Below are positions 11,865-23,175 of a stretch of DNA of 64,000 nucleotides, in pieces; positions within the stretch are counted from its first letter, which is position 1, and each line of letters opens with the position of its first letter. The notes beneath the pieces were generated by a model that searched no databases, was not told the DNA's origin, and worked only from the letters and a program-made list of their open reading frames with translations. The DNA lies in contig JAPEVC010000188.1 of NCBI GenBank assembly GCA_027946555.1, positions 1 through 64,000 on the forward strand, written 5' to 3'. Position numbers and translations under genes: made by a program. The stretch comes from Gnomoniopsis sp. IMI 355080 (lineage: Eukaryota; Ascomycota; Sordariomycetes; Diaporthales; Gnomoniaceae).

Positions 11865-12072
11865 GTAGACATCTGCAAAAAAAAAAAAGAGGTAATTGCT
11901 TATTGGAGAAGTAAATTCATTCTCCTCATAAAGTAGCTCTTGGCAAACGAGTGTCGTCGTTGAGTAACTCTGCCGGATTATTAGGTGTCCGGGGTTTAGT
12001 TTGCATTAAATCAACCCTTTACAAGGCTGCAGCTAGGTCATCATGTGTCCTCCATGGATGCCGCATTCTCAC

Positions 12073-14018
12073 TTAGAAGCAATACTCCTCTACATGCAGA
12101 TGTATTCCCTGTGCGCCCGTCCCCTTATGTACTGCCCTCTCGTCACTCAATTTTGCGACACAGTTCCTTGCCCTGGCCACTAGACTCTTGCCTCCACACA
12201 CCACCACCGATGTCTCTCCCGCCGCTGCCTCGACCGGCTCCCGGATAAAAGACTCGATGTTCGGCCGCGTGCTCAAGTGGTGCACGTTCGAGCCCGAGCT
12301 TTCCCGCCTGATCAGAGCGTGCTTCTCGACATCCATAGCCATCTTCTCGACATCGATAGCCGCCGCGCCGACCTTGGTCGTACCGCTGCTGCTGTTGGCG
12401 CCGCCGAGGTCGCTTGAGGAGGATGCACCCGAAGCAACCTTTTCTGATTGGCTATGGTTCACGAGCACGGGGAGCGGTGGGCCTTGTGTCACGGCGATGT
12501 GCACTTTCAGCTGAACGCCCACGGCGGCTGCTTTGTCAATCATCTCGTGCAGGCGCTGGACATAATAATCAATCTCGTCGCCCTTCTTCGCTGCCAGCAG
12601 GAAGTCGATCCGACGTGTGCACAGGGAACGTTGCTCAGCCATTAGTACGCTCTCCAGGATAGGCAGCGTGAAGCTCGCGCCTGTCGAGGCGGAAATGAGG
12701 ACGAGAGTCTCATATACATCCCAACGAGGGGGCAGGCCGTAGGGGCCTGTAACGAAGGCTGTGACAGTTGCGTTCCTGTTTGATGATTGGTTCTTCTTGG
12801 CGTGATTATGGAGACGCCGCGAAAAGCCTTTATGTTTGCGAACGATGAGCTGGATGCTGTTGCAGATGCATGTCTCGGGGAGGGAATGTGCAGAAGCGAT
12901 GGTGTATGGATGATGATCTGAGAGGCCGATTTGCGGCATCCAGAGGTATAGATGTTGGCCGGCGTGCCAGGAGAAATGGACGTCTTTGATAGTGACCACG
13001 GTGGTATCCTCACCAACGGCGCGTATCTGAGCCTTGTGGCCGAGTCTCTGCCCGCCCTTGCACTTGGATATATTAGGCCTGAGATTGATGTTTTGCCAGA
13101 CCAAGAGGACGGATCGGTAAAAGCGGTCAAAGCATAGTGCTGCAATGGCGAACCATACATTATACTGCGCGTAGGACGGAACGTGGACGTAGATGACCCA
13201 AAGGAGGAGGACCCAAGTCAGCATGTGCTGAGCAATGAAGAACTCGTAGCACATGTGTCGTAGAGGTGCGAGTCCCGACAAATTCGCCCACAGTAATAGT
13301 CCCCAGGCGGCGAGACCGTAATAGACCATGTAAGACATCAATTCGAGTTCCTCCTGCACAATGTCGGCGCGCACCCATTCCGTCCAAAAGTGCCAGCCAT
13401 GTATCGACGCCGTCACAAACATCGTCCGGGCGACCCAGCGGTGCAACCAATTGAGTCGTTCGTAGCTGCTGCCGACGATTCGACCCAGAACGCTACTCTT
13501 GGACGCGAGTAGATACAAGATGGGCAACTGTGTGAGGGTAACCCAAGCGTTTCGGAAGCCAATGCGCTCCCAGAAGTAAGCGTCCTTGATGATGGCGCCG
13601 GCGGTGGCCATATAGATGACCACAGCCCAGTAGACAAGCAGGACCAAGACACGACCCAGAGAGGGCGGCGTGAGCCAGGTGAGGAAGCGGGTGGGGACGT
13701 AGAGTTGTGGGTAGCTGAAGTCACGGCCTATGGCCGTTGCTGTTGCCCATGCCTGTGATATTGGGCCAGTGGGCTTTGAAGGGGACTGCATAGGTGAAGA
13801 GGTACATTTTCGCAGTCTGTATCATGTTAACAGGCTTAAAGGCATTCGAAACGAACACAACTTCACACTGACCTTATGACTCTTGAAATGTAGTTCGCGC
13901 CGCGTACTATTGACAAGAGACCCAACACACCAATGATCAAATACCAGTATGTCCGAGCCAGTCCCATGTTCTCGTCCTGGAACAGGCTCGTCCCCATACT
14001 CATCGATGACATGTCCAT
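12073..14018 (-). CDS. Ferric/cupric reductase (FRE family)
   Basis: Plasma-membrane flavocytochrome that reduces extracellular Fe(III) or Cu(II), using cytosolic NADPH through FAD and two hemes. Exon 1 (14018-13873) encodes MDMSSMSMGTSLF and the first membrane segment (TYWYLIIGVLGLLSIVRG). Exon 2 (13816-12073) follows a 56-nt intron with a GATACAG acceptor; the total is 629 residues. The ferric-reductase transmembrane domain shows paired histidines in HRWVARTMFVTASIHGWHF and in the segment with FFIAQHMLTW and YVH. The FAD-binding motif is HPYTIAS; the NAD(P)-binding part has FVTGPYGLP and ISASTGASFTLPILE. The protein ends in HVEEYCF. A Ser/Gly-rich insert of about 70 residues splits the C-terminal nucleotide-binding region, as in many fungal FREs. 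The gene is divergent from a BIM1-like copper protein, which fits a role in copper or iron uptake. Metal specificity cannot be read from sequence. Confidence 0.95.
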
Positions 14019-15763
14019 CTTGGCTGTGTTTCCGTTGTGAAGTGGGAGAAAAGAAGAGAGTTGTCAGGCTTGACGGCTTCAACAGCGGCCGTCAACCTTG
14101 ATGGATTGTCAGAGCCTCACGATGTTTGTACCCGCCAAGATCGCTGGGGGCTTCGCAAGAGAATGGAAAGGGCGGTATGAGGCGTCGACGTTTACCGCGC
14201 GGGAACAGGCAGTAGTTAGACGTTCGGGGTAACAAAATTCTGTAGCACGTTCAGCGGCTTGTCGGCCCATGGAATGACGACGCTCGTGGTCCAGAACAAC
14301 TTGGAGCAGACCGATAACCTCCTACGGCCAGGCGTGCAAAAGTCGGAACGGGGGCCCTTGAGACGGGTGGAGCAAGTTTGAGGTGCCAAAAGCGCCGGTC
14401 AAGGACGGAAAATGAATTACGGAACGGAGACGGGAGGCTCAAGAATGCATATCCGGGGCCCACAAGCATTGATGGAGGTGTTATGCTACACCACCGAGCG
14501 CCACGAAGCTTGATATGGCAAGGTTGAAGGAAGGAAAACGTGTGCGCACAGGGTAGAACGATGCGGCAGCTTCCTCGGAGGCGAAACAAGGAGCGAGAGG
14601 TTAAACTTGCTCATGATTTTTCTCGCAAGCTAAATCGGAGGCTTTTTTTTTTGTTCTAGAGGGAGTGCGTCAGTGTGTCAGCCGTCAAGCCTGTGACTAG
14701 TTCATCAGGTATCTAGTCTACTTGCCTAGGTACCATAGTAATTCATGTTGATCTGATATAGCTCTCGCGAACTGAACGTCGGGTGTGCGCGCAACAATCA
14801 GTCCATGTTCGCTCCATGCCGATCGATGCTCTTGGCTGATGATCCCTCCTTTTTCCACGCTGCATTCTTTTACTCATTGTGATGAAGCCGGGCATGTTTA
14901 CCAGTGTGACACTAGAATGTACTTATTGGCGCTTTCGAAAAGGCAAGGCGTTGTTGAACGACTGTGCTGCAGAAACATGCTCAAGGCGGCTGTCGTCGAG
15001 CATGCTTGCAGCCTGTGCATGCAGCCCTGACCCCTGTCTTCAGTGCTCGGGTTGATCCGAACTCACGCTTGGGAGAAGGCCTCGGCCTTTGTTGTAACTG
15101 TAAGCTTAAAACCCATAGCAAGTATAGTCGGGTGGGTAGTGTCCCTGGCGGTCTGGCCCGGGTTCGAATACTTGCTCAGCCTTGACCATTCTGGGTAAAG
15201 GCGGGGAAAGGACAGGGGTTCGGCCGATCCATGGGTTCATCCACAAGCACAAGCACTTGCAGCTAGCAACTGCATCTCATCCTGCAACCAACAAACATGG
15301 TCAAGCTCCACTCACTCTCATACTCGGCCGAGCTCATCAAACCTTCGCCTCACCCGGCGAGAATAGCTTTGGTGGTTAGGTACTATTCCACCACGTATCA
15401 CCGGACTACGCTTCGGGACCCAAAAATGCAAGATGTGACCGTGTATCGAACACTCACATCGGATGGGAGAGGTGGTGCGCATCGATAGCAACGTACCAAC
15501 TGCGGTACCAGATTCCTGGGAATTCGTTTCTGAGGTATTTCACGAGTTGGGTGAACTGTTTCGAAACACTGGCGGACATGGAATGCAAGCCATCCATCCA
15601 TCCCACCCAACCCTACCTTATGCAGCCTGTCACGTCTTACTGGATGGAATTTGACAGACCCGACTGGCTGGTTGCGGGCTGGCCAGCAACCATCACCACT
15701 GCGACCAGCCGAGCAGCCAAGCCCACCTACCCTCACGGTGAGCAGGTTTGGGATCTCCTGTCC

Positions 15764-15786
15764 TGTGTGTGTGTGTGTGTGTGTGT
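15764..15786. repeat. TG dinucleotide microsatellite
   Basis: About eleven TG units in the divergent intergenic region. Such tracts are often polymorphic in length. Confidence 0.9.
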
Positions 15787-15980
15787 TGAAGAAGCCATCA
15801 AGAGTACGTTGTGCGTCTCAGCATCTTGCTCAATCTGACATCCTTTTGGATAACTCCTCATCTGACCTCGATCGCCACGCCGTGTACGCACCCCTCTTCC
15901 AAGTGGAAGTCACAACTTACCAAGAATGCTATTGCCTCGTGTTGCCGCAGTCTCAACTTGCTGTACGCCGTCGAGCCAAA

Positions 15981-15988
15981 TTTGCTCA
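15981..15988 (+). promoter_or_regulatory. Candidate copper-response element TTTGCTCA
   Basis: An exact match to the TTTGC(T/G)CA element recognised by Mac1-type copper-sensing factors in yeast, 378-385 bp upstream of the BIM1-like start. A single 8-mer match in 2.3 kb has a low but not negligible chance probability (roughly 7 percent counting both strands). It is suggestive because of the genes it sits between. Confidence 0.35.
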
Positions 15989-16085
15989 TCAAAGTACCTT
16001 TTTGACACCGCTAGCGCGTTTCCTCTTCACCCCCTTAGTCCAGAAACTCTGCGTGGCACCGGCGCCCAGGTAGGCATCCAGGTAC

Positions 16086-16101
16086 TTAGGTACGTACCTA
16101 A
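16086..16101. repeat. 16-bp perfect palindrome TTAGGTACGTACCTAA
   Basis: Every base pairs with its mirror across a GTAC-type centre. It resembles the TACCTAGGTA family turned inside out (GGTAC/GTACC) and sits 265-280 bp upstream of the BIM1-like start. It may be a dimeric factor site or a family member. Confidence 0.6.
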
Positions 16102-16365
16102 ACTTTTATACCCCATCGCTCTGTCTACATACAAGCTGAGGTGTCCAGACTCCTAGCTTATTGGTTTGGATTTAAATCTTGTTCGCTCCCACTATCTACG
16201 ACCTATCTGTCCTACTTCACTGAACTACTCAGCTCTGTGATTATTCCTCCGTCATACGTGTCGAAGACATACCCAACTGCCAGCCAACAAGACTCTCTAC
16301 CTCCCCATACCCACTCATACTCAGCCCTCTAATCCAAAGTTCATAAACGGAACAAATCTTTCAAG

Positions 16366-17094
16366 ATGACTCGCCTCAACCTCTTCCTGCTGCCCGCCCT
16401 CGCAGCCGCTCACTTCACCCTCGACTCCCCTGCTTCTGTAGGGCCCTTCGATGAGGATACCGAGTCCACCGCGCCTTGCGGTGGGCCAACCATCGACACC
16501 AGCACAGACAATGCCACAGATTTTCATGTAGGAGGCGACGCTGTTGCTCTTTTCCTCGGCCACCCGGAAGGCAACTGGTTGTTCCGTGCCACTCTCGACC
16601 TCACTGCCGGCAGCAATTGGTCCCAAATTTATCCAATCTTCACCCAGACCGGCGAGGGTGACTATTGCCAACCCGCCGTCGCCGCCCCCAGCAGTTTTGC
16701 TGGACAGAAGGGAATCTTGGGCGCTGTGTTGGATGGGCCCGACGGGATATTGTACCAGGTAAGCCTTTCCATCGTTTCATCGACAGACCACGCTCTCATG
16801 CTGACTAAATTACTCTAGTGCGCCGTCGTCAACTTTGTCGAGGGCAGCGGTAACTATTCCACCTCTGTATGCAAGAACGCCAGCAGCGTGACTGCGGCTT
16901 TCGCCTCCGACTCAACCTTGACGGCACTTGTTAGCCAGGATCTATCACAGACCAATGGCACTTCGACCGCTTCCGCCTCGACCAGCAGCAGCAGTTCTCT
17001 TGCGTCAGGCCTTATGCCGCCTGTGACCGGCCTCATGGGGAGTATGGCGGCCGTGTTCGTGGCTGGCTTGATTGGGGCTGGTTTCATGATCTAG
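16366..17094 (+). CDS. BIM1-like (X325) copper-binding GPI-anchored protein
   Basis: Exons 16366-16758 and 16819-17094 give 222 residues; the intron has GTAAGC and CTCTAG. A signal peptide (MTRLNLFLLPALAAA) should be cut just before HFTLDSPASVG. This leaves an N-terminal histidine, as in the X325/BIM1 family of LPMO-like proteins that bind copper without oxidising polysaccharides. The body has NWLFRATLDL, GDYCQPA, GPDGILYQCAVVNF and paired cysteines typical of the family. The C-terminal third is a Ser/Thr-rich linker followed by a hydrophobic tail (SMAAVFVAGLIGAGFMI), which indicates a GPI anchor. In Cryptococcus, BIM1 helps import copper together with CTR1. Its position opposite a FRE-type reductase supports a similar role. 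Some X325 members act in cell-wall remodelling instead, so copper uptake is likely but not proven. Confidence 0.88.
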
Positions 17095-17999
17095 ATTTGA
17101 GACCTCGTCAGCATGCTTGATATTTTTTTTTTTTCAATCACGGCGGGCGTTCATAGGTGTCTCGGTAGAGGGTCAAAGTGATTGCCCCCGCATGGCTACT
17201 CGGCTGCTTTCCAAGGGGAATAGCCATGTAATGTCTGGTTATAAGTGGCCGATGTGGCATAGCATGACTTTGATGATGATGATGATGATGAATTAGCAAC
17301 AATATCATAGGTTTCGATAACGTATGCAAACTCCAGTAATGCTCGTGTTGCGTATAGTTGGTTCCTTCTCGATTCTCTAGTAGTGAAGCCATTGTCCTTT
17401 ATTTTCCCTCCCCAGTCTTTTTAATATCAGAAGGGCTATCGCCAGTGCGGAGAACGCCAAGGCAATGGCTTGCCAGTCGAACCAATGTGCTCTAGCATGG
17501 GCTGCTGACGAAGTGTCCATAGCGAAGAATTATCTTGATTAGAACCCTTTGCAGACACGCTGTTTCCAGCGTATAAGCTAAGCACTTTTCAACATATTCT
17601 ACTCATGGTCAAGTATATCATGAGAGTTTAGGGTAAATAATATTCCTCGCTCAAGGACTTCCATTATCCACTAAATCTGCCGCGGCAGGGCTGTGATACC
17701 AAACCTAGCTCAGTTGGTCCCGGCCCGCTCGTTCCCACGATGGCACATCGGATAGGCAGCCCAGCGTCTGTCCACCTTGGTATTTATAAGTGCAATATCC
17801 GACCTTATCAGTAGAGTTGCATCACATACCGCATATTCCCTATCCGATTTAGTTAGATTTCTAGTAAGAGACTCAGAAAATGAAAAACATTTGAACCACC
17901 TTGATCGCCTACATCGCCAATGTTGTTGTCTCGAAATCTTCGAGCCAGCATGGTATAGATTCCAAGAGGCCCCGCATTCACCTCTTTTCCCCTCCAGCC
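17095..17999. other. Intergenic, no gene supported
   Basis: It contains the 3' end of the BIM1-like gene with a T-run near 17125-17135, a TGA trinucleotide microsatellite (17271-17291) and the upstream region of the amino acid permease. The permease frame is open back to 17901, but the first good ATG is at 18000. Confidence 0.6.
17271..17291. repeat. TGA trinucleotide microsatellite
   Basis: Seven perfect copies of TGA, non-coding. Confidence 0.9.
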
Positions 18000-19678
18000 A
18001 TGCACGGCCAGAGCGAAGAGTTGTCCGAGAACAACACGGACTCAAAGTCCATGCCGTCTTACGACCTGCAATATGTCAAGCCAAAAGAGGCAGATGGGTG
18101 GGAGGAGCCGCCAGAGGCGCGTGAAACCCACGAAGTCTTCCAGGCGACGAGTGAAGGCGTGAACTTCCGGACTGTGAGCTGGCAGCGGGCGACCGTGCTT
18201 TTCCTCAAGATCCAGTTTGCCATGAGCATCCTGGCGGTACCTTCGTCTTTGGGAGCACTCGGGGCGGTGGGCGGTGCTTTGTCCTTGGTGGGGTGGCAGG
18301 CGTTAAATACCTGTATGTGAACATCCCATTCAAATCGCTCTTGCGATACATGTGCCCTTTTCTTGGGTACCAGTTCACTTTGCTAACGAGAAACTCTTCA
18401 GATACGGCAATTGTCCTAGGCGAGTTCCACAATAGGCACCCAGAGTGCCACAGTAAGTAAACTCTATCCAGGCGCTTTTTATAGAGAATTTTCTGACAAC
18501 GGGCCCCCAGCTCTGGCCGACATGTGCAGTCTACCCCTCGGAAAGTTCGGCAGGGAACTTTTAGGCATCATGATCCTCGTGGCGCAAGTTCTCATCGTCG
18601 CCGCCGGCCTCGTCTCCATCTCCACCGCGCTCAATGCCTTGTCCAACCACAGCGCCTGCACGGTGGTCTTCACCCTTGTGGCCGCCATCCTCGTCACCGC
18701 CATCTCCTCCATCCGCACGTTCTCCAAGCTGGGTTGGCTGACCTGGTTCGGCTTCGTCACATTCGTCGTCGCCGTGCTGATCTTCACCATCGCCGTGACG
18801 CAGCAGGACCGGCCGGCCGCAGCGCCCCAGACCGGGGACTTTGAGCTGGGGTACACGGCGATTGCGTATCCGTCCTTTGCAGTGGGCATGACGGCGACGC
18901 TGAATATCTTCATCAGCGGCTCCGGGTCGTCCATGTACCTGCCCATCATCTCGGAGATGCGCCGCCCCAAAGACTATCCCAAGGCCGCGCTCGTCGCCGG
19001 CGTCCTCGTTGGGGCACTGTACCTCTCGCTCTCACTGGTCATATATCGCTATTGTGGCCAGTGGCTTTCCTCGCCGGCATTCGGCTCTGCGGGCCCGCTG
19101 TTCAAAAAAATCTCCTACGGTGTCGCGCTGCCTGGACTTGTGATTGGGATAGGAATCTACAGCCACGTCGCTGCCAAGTATCTGTTCGTCCGTGTGTTGC
19201 GAGACTCGAGACATTTACAGGCAAACACAGCTACGCACTGGGCTATATGGCTGGGCATCAACATTGTCCTGGGAACGCTGGCTTTTATTGTTGCCGAAGC
19301 CGTCCCCATCCTCAATTACCTACTTGCGCTGGCTGCGTCTTTGTGCTTTGCACCGTTCAGCTTGATTTTCCCCGCTATTCTTTGGCTCTATGAATTTGCC
19401 TATTTCAAGCAAGGTTCGCTCAAACAGAAAGTCATCTATGCTGGCCATGTTCTTATCCTCCTCATTGGAGCCTTTCTTGCCATAGGTGGAACGTAAGTCG
19501 CTTTTCATAGTCTTCCCCATCTTGTCTACCTGACGTGAGAGAAAAGGGCAAAATCATCAAAACAAGCTGCTAATATAAAACTAGATACGGTGCAGCTATC
19601 TCGATCCGAGATGCTTTTGCTTCAGGGGCCATTGGAGGTGTGTTCCAATGCGCAGATAATTCAGGGTCGAGCAACTGA
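18000..19678 (+). CDS. Amino acid permease, AAAP family (MTR-like)
   Basis: Membrane transporter importing neutral or aromatic amino acids, probably by proton symport. Four exons (18000-18312, 18402-18452, 18511-19492, 19585-19678) join in phase for 479 residues; the 51-nt second exon is easy to miss. The hydrophilic N-terminus is about 90 residues. The first membrane segment follows VSWQRATVLFLKIQFAMSIL, and the family pattern TYTAIVLGEFHNRHPECHTLADM spans the exon 1-2-3 junctions. About eleven membrane segments follow, with FELGYTAIAYPSFAVGM and FISGSGSSMYLPIISEM. The C-terminal DAFASGAIGGVFQCADNS matches the usual ending of fungal AAAP carriers close to Neurospora MTR. The exact substrate is unknown. 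The nitrilase next door yields acids and ammonia, but no functional link is implied. Confidence 0.93.
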
Positions 19679-20539
19679 GAGGGCCTGGTTCAGAATTGGG
19701 TCGTAGGCGTACGCAAGCAACAAGTAAGACGAGCAACAAAAGGGACATAATCGAGACAGAACTAAGCTCCTTGAAATAAGGAGGTCCCCCGCCGCAATGA
19801 CATATCCGGTAGAGGCCCCTGCATCGAGTTTGATGAGACGACCTAGGGGAGGTTCACCTCTCGAAATCATTTGACCAAGGCCAGCGCACCCCCTAAGGGC
19901 CTTGTATCAGTAGAATTAAAGGCATTGTTCCTCTACAGGATACGTAGCGGAATAATTCATTGGAGCTATTCTGGTAAATGATCAAGTGATTCCAGATAAA
20001 CGCCCACTACTTATAGCCATCGAATGATGATCCGATGTTGGTCCTACTCTCAGAATAGGATCCAAAAATTCCCTGCAAAGGGACAAGCTTGTTTAAAATA
20101 GGCTCGAAACTCTTCGCGCGTGGTGTTGTTACAACCAAAGCCGTGGCTTCGAGTCCTGAGGTCTGGCAATTGAGGGGCGTGTATGGGGATGTCGAGAGTC
20201 TGCAGTGACACCAGCGCTGAAGATCCAGGATTGACGCATGGAATTTTCATCTAGCCATACATGGGCAACAATCTCGATGACTCTGAGTCGATCGATCACA
20301 TCTGCAGCACCTTTACTAATCATTGTGCATCCTGCAAGTCGATCATCCCAGCGGCATGTGTGGTGCTTACTATTGGCCACAAGACTGACTGGAGAATCTC
20401 GCTACTTCCGAGATCGCTTCATGATGGCAGTAATACTCTCAGAGTCAGGCTGAAGACATATACCCAATCGAGTGTGGGAAAGCGCAAAGTCTCGCAAACC
20501 TCCAATTGAATATATACTTATATCTGAGCTTGGCTCACG
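19679..20539. other. Intergenic, no gene supported
   Basis: Carries the permease 3' end and the nitrilase promoter. Short open frames on both strands look random. No repeat or RNA gene was recognised. Confidence 0.6.
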
Positions 20540-21590
20540 ATGGACTTACCACGATTCCGATTCAAAGCAGCAGCCGTTCACGCGGCTCCAGTGTATATGA
20601 ACAAGGCCGCAACGACGACTAAAGTTATTGAGATTATAAAGAAAGCTGGGGAACAGGGCATCTCGCTCATGGTGTTCCCCGAGACATTCATTCCAGGTTA
20701 TCCGGTATGACCCAGGACACACCTGTTAGCGCGCCAACATCGGACAGGATGTCAAGCTCACTATCAAACCATAGTACTTCATAGAGGCCTATCCGCCATT
20801 GACACAAGTCCAAGCCCTCGCTCAGTACGCCCAGCAAAGCGTAGTCTGCGATGCCTCCGACCTATCGATCCAGGCCATTCAGGAGGCATGCCGAAAAGCC
20901 AAAGTCACAATCAGCCTGGGCGTATCGGAGCGCATGGCTGGCGGATTCACCCTTTTCAATTCCCAGATACACATCGGCTCATCCGGGGGAATCCTTGGCG
21001 TTCACCGCAAGCTGCAGCCTACACATGCAGAGCGCTTCGTCTGGGCCCAGGGCGACGGATCTACATTGAAGGTGTGGGAGGCTGACTCTGGGCTGGGAAA
21101 GTACAATCTCGGAGGACTGTGTTGCTGGGAGCACACGATGAACGGAGCAAGACAGGCACTTATAGAAGAGGGGCAGCATGTCCATGCTGCGGCTTGGCCT
21201 GCGTTGTCTACTATGAAGGGATTTGAAAGCGTCGCGGATATACAGATCGAGGCGCTGATGAAAACACACGCACTGACCGCGCAGACTTTTGTGTTGTGTG
21301 CGGCGAACTATGTCGATGATACCTGCCTGCAGTGGATGGAGAAAGAACTTGGACCGCAAGATTTTGTAAAGAAAGGCGGTGGCTGGTCAGCGGTGATTCA
21401 TCCGTTTTGTGCCTTCTTAGCTGGTCCTCACACGGGCGAGGAAGAAAAGCTGGTAGAGGCCGAATTGGACTTTGAGAACCTAGGACCAGTCAAGGTTTGG
21501 ATCGATGGCAATGGCCATTACAAGCGGCCCGAAGTGCTGGAAATGAAAGTGAATAACAAGTTGATGTGGCCTGCAAAAGGCACGGAATAG
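20540..21590 (+). CDS. Nitrilase (carbon-nitrogen hydrolase)
   Basis: Cytosolic enzyme converting nitriles to carboxylic acids and ammonia. Exons 20540-20704 and 20775-21590 are separated by a 70-nt phase-0 intron and give 326 residues, a normal nitrilase length. The Glu-Lys-Cys triad is present: glutamate in VFPETFIPGYP, lysine in GVHRKLQPTHAER, and the nucleophilic cysteine in GGLCCWEHTMNGAR (second cysteine, the CWEH motif of true nitrilases). Downstream HVHAAAWPALS and FVLCAANYV are also family-typical. Aliphatic versus arylacetonitrile preference cannot be settled, and cyanide hydratase is less likely from the active-site context. It converges on a flavin monooxygenase gene only 165 bp away, so the two could act on one aromatic nitrile route; that is inference. 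Confidence 0.93.
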
Positions 21591-21755
21591 TTCACAGATA
21601 CGGACCAGCATGGCAGAATAGGAGGAAAGCTGGATTTCAATATCGACTGCTTCTTATACGCTCGATATGTTCTTCTTTGGACCAGTCTATGAGTAAATAA
21701 TCGACACAATAATCAAGTACTACTTACCTATCTATGCCATTTGGGACTCGATAAA

Positions 21756-23175
21756 TCATCGAGTCCCCTCGGCCGCAATCTCAGCCAACGTACTCTCCCA
21801 CACCCTCGCAATGTTGTTCTGATATATCCAACTCATGTCCCCACCTTCTTTGATGATCTTGGTCTTGACACGCTCATCATCCGTCAGTCCACCCGTGCCC
21901 ACCTCCAGCTCGGCCAACTTCGTCGCTCTCTTCTTAGCACCGGCGTCAAGATACTCGTACATGCGGTGGTAGTACGGCACCCTTATCCTATTAAACAGAT
22001 CTAGTGCCTTGCGTCTGTCATTTCCGGTGTGCTGCAGGGCTTGGGCAATGATCCAGCCGTCTTCCATGGCAAAGCCAGCGCCTGAGCCGAAGGCGCCCGA
22101 GAGCGCATGGGATGAGTCTCCCACCAAGACCACCTTGCTGTCCCAGTTGGTGAGTTGATCTAGTTCAGGCCCGGCAAAGGCAGCAAACTCGCGCCAATCC
22201 CCCTTGGGTATCTTCTTCAGCGCCGCCTGAATCTCAGGCAAGTACTCCTGCAAGAGAAAGACCGGTCAGTCTGGACATCTTCCATTCTTGTATACGTTCC
22301 GTCCCGTCACTCACCGTGAAATGCTTTTCAACATGCTCATTTGTGACAGGTACACCCCAAACAACCTTATCCGCTCCATAGACTTTTGGATCCTGATACT
22401 CCCTGGCAGCAATCTCCCCTAGCCCCTCCCCCACAGGCGAGAAGTACACATGACTGGCCGGCAGGTGCCACCAACCTGTAAGCCCAAACTTCTCGTTCTG
22501 ATCCGTGAGGTCTTTGAGCGGAAGCAGCGCACGCCAGATGGTCGTTCCTGTAAAGGCAATCTGGTAGTCCGTCCACGCACAGTCCCGCACGACGGAGCGG
22601 ATACCGTCGGCGCCTACCACCAGATCCGCGGTTTCCGAGGTGCCGTCCGTGAACGCTAGCTGGACGCCGTCCTCGCCCAGGTCGACGATCTTCTCAAGCT
22701 TCTTGGACAGCTTGATCACGCCTTCCGGCACATGCGCTAACAACGCACTCTGCAGCTTGGTCCGCTGCGTGCGAATGGTGGGCCGGACTTTCCACGGCCC
22801 ATGAGGCCACTCTGGATCTCCAGGACGAGTATTCCGATGAAGTTCCTCTCCTGTCCGTCCATTTCTGAAACTTCACTTTAGTCTGGTCCCCCAGGTGGCA
22901 AGTCTTGAGAAGATGCAGACTTACACGTTTAGCACCACATTGCTCTGGTGCCCACTAACCAAAGTATCCGCCACGCCCAGCTGGTTCATCACATTCCAAG
23001 AATTCGGGCCGATATTGATACCTGCGCCCACTTCACGAAGGATCTTATCCTTTTCATAGACGGAAACGCCGACGTTAGGGATTTTGGAAAGGGCGATGGC
23101 TGTTGCGAGCCCGCCTGGCCCGCCGCCGACTATGGCGATGCGTAAGACTTTGGGCGACGGGGTGTTGCTGCCCAT
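21756..23175 (-). CDS. FAD-dependent monooxygenase, salicylate-hydroxylase-like
   Basis: Group A flavoprotein hydroxylase that uses NAD(P)H and oxygen on an aromatic substrate. Exons 23175-22925, 22864-22315 and 22247-21756 give 430 residues. Donors are GTAAGT and GTGAGT; acceptors are TTTCAG and TTGCAG. The ATG at 23175 (MGSNTPSPK) is the first in frame; an upstream extension would need a TTG. Motifs are AIVGGGPGGLATAIAL (FAD dinucleotide fold), VVGADGIRSVVRD (the DG motif) and VVLVGDSSHALSGAFGSGAG (the GD motif), in the expected order and spacing. The protein resembles salicylate 1-monooxygenases and related 6-hydroxynicotinate-type enzymes. There is no targeting signal. It is tail-to-tail with the nitrilase, which may supply an aromatic acid. 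The true substrate is unknown. Confidence 0.92.

Larger units (their letters stand above)
11659..12072. other. Intergenic: synthetase promoter and reductase 3' end
   Basis: A 414-bp gap without a gene. It holds the promoter of the arginyl-tRNA synthetase and the 3' end of the reductase gene. It includes an 11-C run (11815-11825), a 12-A run (11877-11888), one TACCTAGGT element (11856-11864) and the perfect palindrome CTTATCGATAAG (11784-11795). Confidence 0.6.
14019..16365. other. Divergent 2.3-kb intergenic region (reductase and copper-protein promoters)
   Basis: No gene is supported. The region separates two outward-facing metal-related genes and should hold both promoters. I see one Mac1-type copper-response match (TTTGCTCA, 15981-15988), a 16-bp palindrome of the CCTAGG family (16086-16101), a GCCTAGGTACC copy near 14724-14734, a TG repeat (15764-15786) and an ATCTGATAT sequence at 14751-14759, which is one base off the ATCWGATAA site of iron-regulating GATA factors. 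The last is weak evidence. Confidence 0.5.

Noticed and set aside
15128..15190. tRNA-like stretch with CCCGGGTTCGAATACTT
   Set aside because: The T-loop motif is present but its stem does not pair (CCCGG against ACTTG), and no anticodon or acceptor stem can be built.
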